The notes under the pieces are model-generated. The model had not been told where the DNA came from, searched no databases, and saw only the letters and a list, made by a program, of their open reading frames with translations. A program made the translations under genes and the position numbers. From contig JAZLCO010000092.1 in the NCBI GenBank assembly GCA_045614225.1, forward strand, positions 1 to 26,250: DNA of 26,250 nt, written 5' to 3'. This DNA is from UBA9715 sp045614225 (GTDB taxonomy: Bacteria > Actinomycetota > Coriobacteriia > Coriobacteriales > Eggerthellaceae). Positions 22,162 through 26,250 of the stretch are shown piece after piece; the stretch's first letter is position 1; each line of letters opens with the position of its first letter.

Positions 22162-23109
22162 TCACTCAAAATACTCTCCGCAGTTCTCGCCCAAAAACCG
22201 TTTAAGCACGTCGACGCAATGTTGTGCATGCAGCGACAGCTTCCTGTGCCTCGGATACAAAAAACCCACTTGGCAGACAGCTTCTGGAGTGGAGAGGGGT
22301 ATGAATTTCAAACCGTCGGTCGGCATGTTGGCATCGAGCTGCGAGACGAAAAATCCGAACGAATCGAACGCCGCGAACGATTCGTACTCCGATGCGTGAA
22401 CGAACTCAAGAAGCATGCGGGGGCTTGTCACGTTCATGCGCACGTTTTTGAGAGGATGGTCCCTGAACAGCCACTCTGTCAGCTGTGTCATCTCGCGATG
22501 CGCGTTCAAAGCAACAGGAAGATTTACAAGGTCATCGCGATGGAGGACTGTTTCACGTGCGAGTTCGGATTCCTCGGAACACACGAATCCGAACGTGGTC
22601 TTCAGGATTGGCTCGAATCGAACATCTGGGTTCTGCAGGATGCCCGGAAGCGTTTTCGCGTTGATGTCGAGGTAGCACAGATCGCTGCCGTCCGAGAGCG
22701 CAGCGCGCTGTACGAGCTTGTCGAATGGTTCTTCGAGATAGGAGGAGTTCTCGGCGAGCAATCCGATGTAGGACGTGTTCGATACGGCGGTTTGCGCACC
22801 GTAGTAGCTCACGTACAGCGTGATGGGCTCCTCGCCCTCGGGACCTTCGAAACGGCCTTCGAGCAATTCGTCGACCATGCCTCGGTGGTCGTCGACGATG
22901 CGCTCGGCGTGCTTGAGGAACACCTCGCCATCGCTTGTGAGGCGCACGCCCCTCCTGCTACGCTCGACGAGCTTTATTCCGAGTTCCGTTTCGAGCGACG
23001 TGACGGCTTTGTTCAGACCTTGTTGCGAGATGAGGAGGTTCTTTGCGGCGCCGTAGAACGATCCTGCCTGTGCGAGGGCGATGAAGTAACGCAAGCTTTC
23101 GATTTGCAT
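22162..23109 (-). CDS. LysR-family transcriptional regulator
   Basis: A 315-residue protein. ATG 23109 has AAGGAG six bases upstream; a TTG seven codons earlier does not. The N-terminal winged HTH is typical: MQIESLRYFIALAQAGSF, then AAKNLLISQQGLNKAVTSLE and ELGIKLVERSRRGVRLTSDG. The remaining 230 residues form the inducer-binding domain. It is encoded divergently from the B2 molybdoenzyme, with 252 bases between start codons, which is the classical LysR arrangement; it is therefore likely to control B2 in response to that enzyme's substrate. Which compound binds is unknown. Confidence 0.9.
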   Translation of the reverse strand: MQIESLRYFIALAQAGSFYGAAKNLLISQQGLNKAVTSLETELGIKLVERSRRGVRLTSDGEVFLKHAERIVDDHRGMVDELLEGRFEGPEGEEPITLYVSYYGAQTAVSNTSYIGLLAENSSYLEEPFDKLVQRAALSDGSDLCYLDINAKTLPGILQNPDVRFEPILKTTFGFVCSEESELARETVLHRDDLVNLPVALNAHREMTQLTEWLFRDHPLKNVRMNVTSPRMLLEFVHASEYESFAAFDSFGFFVSQLDANMPTDGLKFIPLSTPEAVCQVGFLYPRHRKLSLHAQHCVDVLKRFLGENCGEYFE

Positions 23110-23135
23110 CTTTTTCTCCTTGGTTGGCAATCTGG

Positions 23136-23163
23136 TGTGTCACGAGAACCGCTCCCTGACACA
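23136..23163. promoter_or_regulatory. Inverted repeat upstream of lysR, possible operator
   Basis: TGTGTCA (23136-23142) and TGACACA (23157-23163) are exact inverted repeats with a 14-base spacer, 27 bases upstream of the lysR start. An extended -10 for lysR (TGCTATATT on the minus strand, 23203-23211) lies further upstream, so the repeat would fall in the transcribed leader, where binding would repress lysR. Confidence 0.4.
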
Positions 23164-23361
23164 GCAAAACGTCAAACAATCGCATGCAACCAATAGTTGA
23201 ATAATATAGCAGAAACCTGTTTCTTTCGGTTGTCATATGTGCGGGGTACACTTTGGGACAGAGGACTCTTGCGCTTGAGGGGAATGCGCAGGAAGGGGGT
23301 TTATCTGCGCGTCCTTTGCGCAAGACGCAAGTTATTGACGAGGAGCAAAGGAGGAAAGCGT

Positions 23362-25755
23362 ATGTCCGAAGAGTCTTTCGTGTACACGTGCTGCCCTGGT
23401 TGGGGTGACCACGAGTTCTGCGCGATCAAGACCATCGTGAAGGATGGCAAGATTGTGCGAACCGAAAAGCCGGACTACACCGGCGCCGAGGCGAACGAAG
23501 GCTACATCTGCCAGAAGGGCATCATGTCGTGCCGTCAGCCTTACAATCCGAAGCGCCTGACTCATCCGCTCAAGCGCGTCGGCGAGCGTGGTGAGGGCAA
23601 GTGGGAGAAGATCAGCTGGGATCAGGCGATGGATGAAATCGCCGCCAAACTGCTCGAGCTTCGCGACAAATACGGCCCCGAATCATTGGCCATGTGGGAC
23701 GTCGTGGCATCGGTGCCGCCGTCTCAGGGATTGGGCGCATTGTTGTCGTCCCGCTTCATCGGCTTGTGGGGTGCCACTGACCCCATCCAGGCATACGGCC
23801 TCGATAACGGTCCGTTCTATGCGGCCTTCTTCGATTTCGGCAACTTCTACAAATACATGACGACCGACCCGAAGAACTTCGACACGTCCGACTACATCAT
23901 CGTGTGGGGCGCGAATCCCATCGAGAACCAGCAGCGTATTGCCAAGCATCTGGTCGAGGCGAAGGCCAACGGCGCCAAGATCGTTGACATCGGCCTGTTG
24001 TTCGACGGCACAGCTGGTTTCGCAGACGAGTTCATCCCCGTCAAGCCCGGTAGCGACCCGGCACTCTCGATGACGATGGCCAACCTCATCATCCAGCGCA
24101 AGCAGTACAAGGAAGATTTCCTGCTCGCCTACACCGTAGCGCCGTTCCTCGTGCGCGACGACGATGGTATGTTCCTGCGCGATGCCGAAGGCAACTACGT
24201 GGTGTGGGATGCCGACGCAGACGCGCCGTGCTCGACCGTTCTCGGCGAACAGGCGCTTCCGTGCGGCAAGCCTGAGCTCGACGGTGTGCATGTGGTTGAT
24301 GGCGTGCCCTGCAAGACCGCGTTCGCGCGCTTGCGTGAGCACGTCGCCCAATACACGCCTGAGTGGCAAGAGCCCATCACCGGCGTTCCGGCAGACGTTG
24401 CTGTTCGCCTGACCGATGAGTACGTGGCCGCTCCCAATGCCTACATCTTCGGCGCGCTGGGCTTGCGCTATCAGAACCAGGGCGAGTCGTACCGCTCGTT
24501 CTACCTGCTGGGTGCGCTTACCGGCAACCTTGGCCGCCCGGGTGCGGGCGTCACGTCCGAAATGCTGCCCGCCGGCTTCCCCATGGTATTCAACGACCAG
24601 CCCATCACCATGCCCGAAGGTCGCGAGAACTACAAGGGCAAGCTGCTGCGCCAGGCCGAGTTCATCGAGCAGGTCAAGACGCAGAAGCCGTATCCGATCA
24701 AGGCATTCTGGGTCATTGCGGGCAATCCCGTCCACAACTGCCCGAACCGCGGGCTGTGGCTCAACGAGATCTTCCCGCAGATGGAGCTCATCGTCGACAT
24801 CGATATTTGGATGACCGACACCGGCGAGTACGCCGACTACGTGCTGCCCGACTGCATGCCGTTTGAGCGCTACGAGCTTGTCGCGTCGGCTGCTTACAAC
24901 CACATCGTACTGCAAGAGCCGGCCATCGAGCCGATCGGCGAGGCCAAGGACCCGACGTTCGTCTATTCCGAGCTGGCCAAGCGTGTAGGCCTGGGTGAGT
25001 ACTTCGACAAGACGGCTGAGGAGTGGATCGACATCCGAATCCAATCGAAGTGGCCGATGATTGCCGGAATCCAGCCGCCGCTCACTTACGAGCGCCTGAA
25101 GGAAGAGAAGCTGGTGCGCGCCGCCACGCCGCCAGTGAACTGGGACCCGTTCATGGGAATGCAGTTCGACACGCCGCACAAACGCATGGAGTTCTACTGC
25201 GAGCGTCTGGTCTGCGTCGACGACGCCATCGCCAAGTACCTGCCGCCGCTCGAGGCTCCCACGCCCACCGCGCTTGCCAACGGCACGGCTAAGGGCAAGT
25301 ACCACTTCTTCAGCGGACGCCAGCGCTTCTTCATGCAGTCGATGTTCACCGACGACCCGGTTATGGCTGGTTTGTCCGGTGGCAAGCCGACCGGCCGCAT
25401 GAACCCCGTCGACGCGGAGGCCGAAGGCATCAAGGACGGCGACATGGTCGAGGTCTACAACGGTCGCGGTCACGTGGTCATCGAGATGAAGCTCGACCAG
25501 GTGATTCCGCCTGGAACGGTACAGGTGTGGTTCGGCTGGCGCCACGAGGCGTTCGACGAGGGCATGTACTCCGAACTCATCGTGCCGCTGGGCAGCTTCG
25601 AGACAATCGACGACCGCGCCGAAAACTGGGTGAAGTGCGTTGAGGCCATCGGCGGCTACCAACCCGGTTTCGGTACGGGTGGCATCGGCGGCATGGCCGG
25701 CGCTTGGGATACGATTTGGGACTGCGCATGCGACGTGCGCAAGGTCGAGGCGTAA
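23362..25755 (+). CDS. Molybdopterin oxidoreductase catalytic subunit, second subfamily (B2 alpha)
   Basis: A 797-residue close paralogue of B1 alpha. I start it at ATG 23362, which follows AAAGGAGGAAAG and aligns with the B1 start; the frame stays open upstream but without homology. Its cluster motif is TCCPGWGDHEFC (Cys10, Cys11, Cys20) with Cys50 in YICQKGI. Compared with B1, Cys11, Cys20 and Cys50 are shared, whereas the B1 Cys8 is absent and Cys10 is new. The shared LDNGPFYAA, GNPIENQQRI, VKPGSD, AGNPVHNCPNR and C-terminal AWDTIWDCACD stretches show recent common ancestry. No Tat signal is visible. A cytoplasmic reductase or hydroxyl-removing enzyme is inferred; the beta subunit follows after 13 bases. 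Control by the divergent LysR protein is likely. Confidence 0.87.
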   Translation: MSEESFVYTCCPGWGDHEFCAIKTIVKDGKIVRTEKPDYTGAEANEGYICQKGIMSCRQPYNPKRLTHPLKRVGERGEGKWEKISWDQAMDEIAAKLLELRDKYGPESLAMWDVVASVPPSQGLGALLSSRFIGLWGATDPIQAYGLDNGPFYAAFFDFGNFYKYMTTDPKNFDTSDYIIVWGANPIENQQRIAKHLVEAKANGAKIVDIGLLFDGTAGFADEFIPVKPGSDPALSMTMANLIIQRKQYKEDFLLAYTVAPFLVRDDDGMFLRDAEGNYVVWDADADAPCSTVLGEQALPCGKPELDGVHVVDGVPCKTAFARLREHVAQYTPEWQEPITGVPADVAVRLTDEYVAAPNAYIFGALGLRYQNQGESYRSFYLLGALTGNLGRPGAGVTSEMLPAGFPMVFNDQPITMPEGRENYKGKLLRQAEFIEQVKTQKPYPIKAFWVIAGNPVHNCPNRGLWLNEIFPQMELIVDIDIWMTDTGEYADYVLPDCMPFERYELVASAAYNHIVLQEPAIEPIGEAKDPTFVYSELAKRVGLGEYFDKTAEEWIDIRIQSKWPMIAGIQPPLTYERLKEEKLVRAATPPVNWDPFMGMQFDTPHKRMEFYCERLVCVDDAIAKYLPPLEAPTPTALANGTAKGKYHFFSGRQRFFMQSMFTDDPVMAGLSGGKPTGRMNPVDAEAEGIKDGDMVEVYNGRGHVVIEMKLDQVIPPGTVQVWFGWRHEAFDEGMYSELIVPLGSFETIDDRAENWVKCVEAIGGYQPGFGTGGIGGMAGAWDTIWDCACDVRKVEA

Positions 25756-25768
25756 GGGGGGTAGTGAG

Positions 25769-26176
25769 ATGACTGAGATCAACGAGAAGACCATCCTGGT
25801 TGACCTCCAGCGCTGCATCGGTTGCTGGACCTGCTCGCTTGCCTGCAAGGTGGGCAACAACCTGCCCGACGAGGAATTCTGGCTGACCGTGCGCACCCAG
25901 GGTTCGGGCGAGGGTATCGATCGCCCGGCTGGTACGTGGCCGAACCTTCACATGAGCTGGATCCCCATTTGGTCGCAGAGCTGCGTGAAGTGCCCGAGCC
26001 GTATCGCCAAGGGCGACAAGCCCTACTGCGTGAACTCGTGCCCGTGCAACGCGCTCACGATTGGCGAGACTGCAGCCGCCAAGAAGGAGGAGCTGCGCGA
26101 CCGAGGCTTCCGCTTCTTCGAGCTGCCCGCTTGGGAAAAGTCCAAGGATAACGTGCTTTACGCCGAGAAGAAGTAG
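25769..26176 (+). CDS. Ferredoxin-like iron-sulfur subunit of B2 (beta)
   Basis: A 135-residue protein from ATG 25769, about eight bases after a GGGGGG run. Cysteines are at 16, 19, 22 and 26 and at 72, 75, 87, 91 and 93; eight fit two [4Fe-4S] clusters and one (in SCPCNAL) is extra. The RTQGSGEGIDRPAGTWP segment matches B1 beta. It is shorter at the N-terminus than B1 beta. It should deliver electrons to B2 alpha and be cytoplasmic. Confidence 0.88.
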   Translation: MTEINEKTILVDLQRCIGCWTCSLACKVGNNLPDEEFWLTVRTQGSGEGIDRPAGTWPNLHMSWIPIWSQSCVKCPSRIAKGDKPYCVNSCPCNALTIGETAAAKKEELRDRGFRFFELPAWEKSKDNVLYAEKK

Positions 26177-26181
26177 CTTGA

Positions 26182-26210
26182 TGAGCCACTTTGACAGTCA
26201 AAGTGGCTCA
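26182..26210 (+). terminator. Long perfect inverted repeat after B2 beta
   Basis: TGAGCCACTTTGAC (26182-26195) and GTCAAAGTGGCTCA (26197-26210) are complementary over 14 bases around a single base; about 12 bp could pair with a five-base loop. TTCTGCTTTC follows. It starts five bases after the stop codon and probably acts as a first terminator or a 3'-end protector. Confidence 0.6.
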
Positions 26211-26221
26211 TTCTGCTTTCG

Positions 26222-26249
26222 AAAGGGACCGCTTCGGCGGTCCCTTTTT
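26222..26249 (+). terminator. Strong intrinsic terminator with TTCG tetraloop
   Basis: AAAGGGACCGC (26222-26232) and GCGGTCCCTTT (26237-26247) pair perfectly over 11 bp around TTCG, and the T-run continues to 26249. It closes the B2 operon at the window end. Confidence 0.88.
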
Positions 26250-26250
26250 G

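Noticed and set aside
23197..23361. N-terminal extension of B2 alpha by 55 residues
   Set aside because: The internal ATG 23362 has an excellent ribosome-binding site and aligns with the B1 start; the extension shows no homology and covers the regulatory region.
19835..25896. Long minus-strand frames opposite B1 and B2 alpha (19835-21682 and 23683-25896)
   Set aside because: Same antisense effect; their sequences carry only back-translated shadows of the sense proteins.

Overview
The window looks like a chromosomal segment of a gut-type actinobacterium of the class Coriobacteriia, most likely family Eggerthellaceae (Gordonibacter, Eggerthella, Adlercreutzia or Slackia relatives). The basis is the fairly GC-rich coding sequence, four DMSO-reductase-family molybdenum enzymes each paired with a small iron-sulfur subunit, a LuxR regulator fused to a 12-helix membrane domain, and an MFS transporter inside a dehydroxylase-like operon. 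The genus cannot be fixed from the sequence alone. I see no tRNA, rRNA, CRISPR array, transposase or phage gene.

Layout. (1) 1-2995, minus strand: a SpoVA-like membrane protein, a LarE-type sulfur transferase, and a uroporphyrinogen-decarboxylase-family protein cut by the left edge. (2) 3360-9476, plus strand: operon A1 with a molybdopterin catalytic subunit, its ferredoxin-like subunit, a 59-residue unknown, an ACMSD-like amidohydrolase with altered metal-site residues, an MFS transporter, and a second 59-residue protein carrying a flavinylation-like motif (DAVTGAS). (3) 9644-11104: LuxR-type membrane regulator. (4) 11353-14714: operon A2, a second catalytic/ferredoxin pair plus a 182-residue unknown. 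(5) 14761-18628: an apparently general block with a tail-anchored small protein, a His-Ala-Ser repeat protein, a cytoplasmic ApbE flavin transferase, a HAD phosphatase with a leaderless-type promoter, a coiled-coil protein and an S26-type signal peptidase homologue lacking the usual general-base lysine. (6) 18650-26250: an XRE regulator divergent from pair B1 (19187-22111), and a LysR regulator divergent from pair B2 (23362-26176), closed by two tandem hairpins.

How the genes may work together. The A1 and A2 catalytic subunits resemble acetylene hydratase, pyrogallol transhydroxylase and gut catechol dehydroxylases. B1 and B2 form a second subfamily. None has a visible Tat signal or membrane-anchor gene, so all four are inferred to be cytoplasmic alpha-beta enzymes that transform small molecules, probably phenolic or other organic electron acceptors. 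Each pair has its own adjacent regulator type (LuxR, XRE, LysR), which suggests separate inducers. The amidohydrolase and MFS carrier in A1 suggest import and a second processing step. The strongest candidates for something undescribed are the degenerate amidohydrolase, the two 59-residue proteins (one with a motif that ApbE enzymes modify), the HAS-repeat protein next to apbE, and repeated intergenic hairpins placed directly before ribosome-binding sites.
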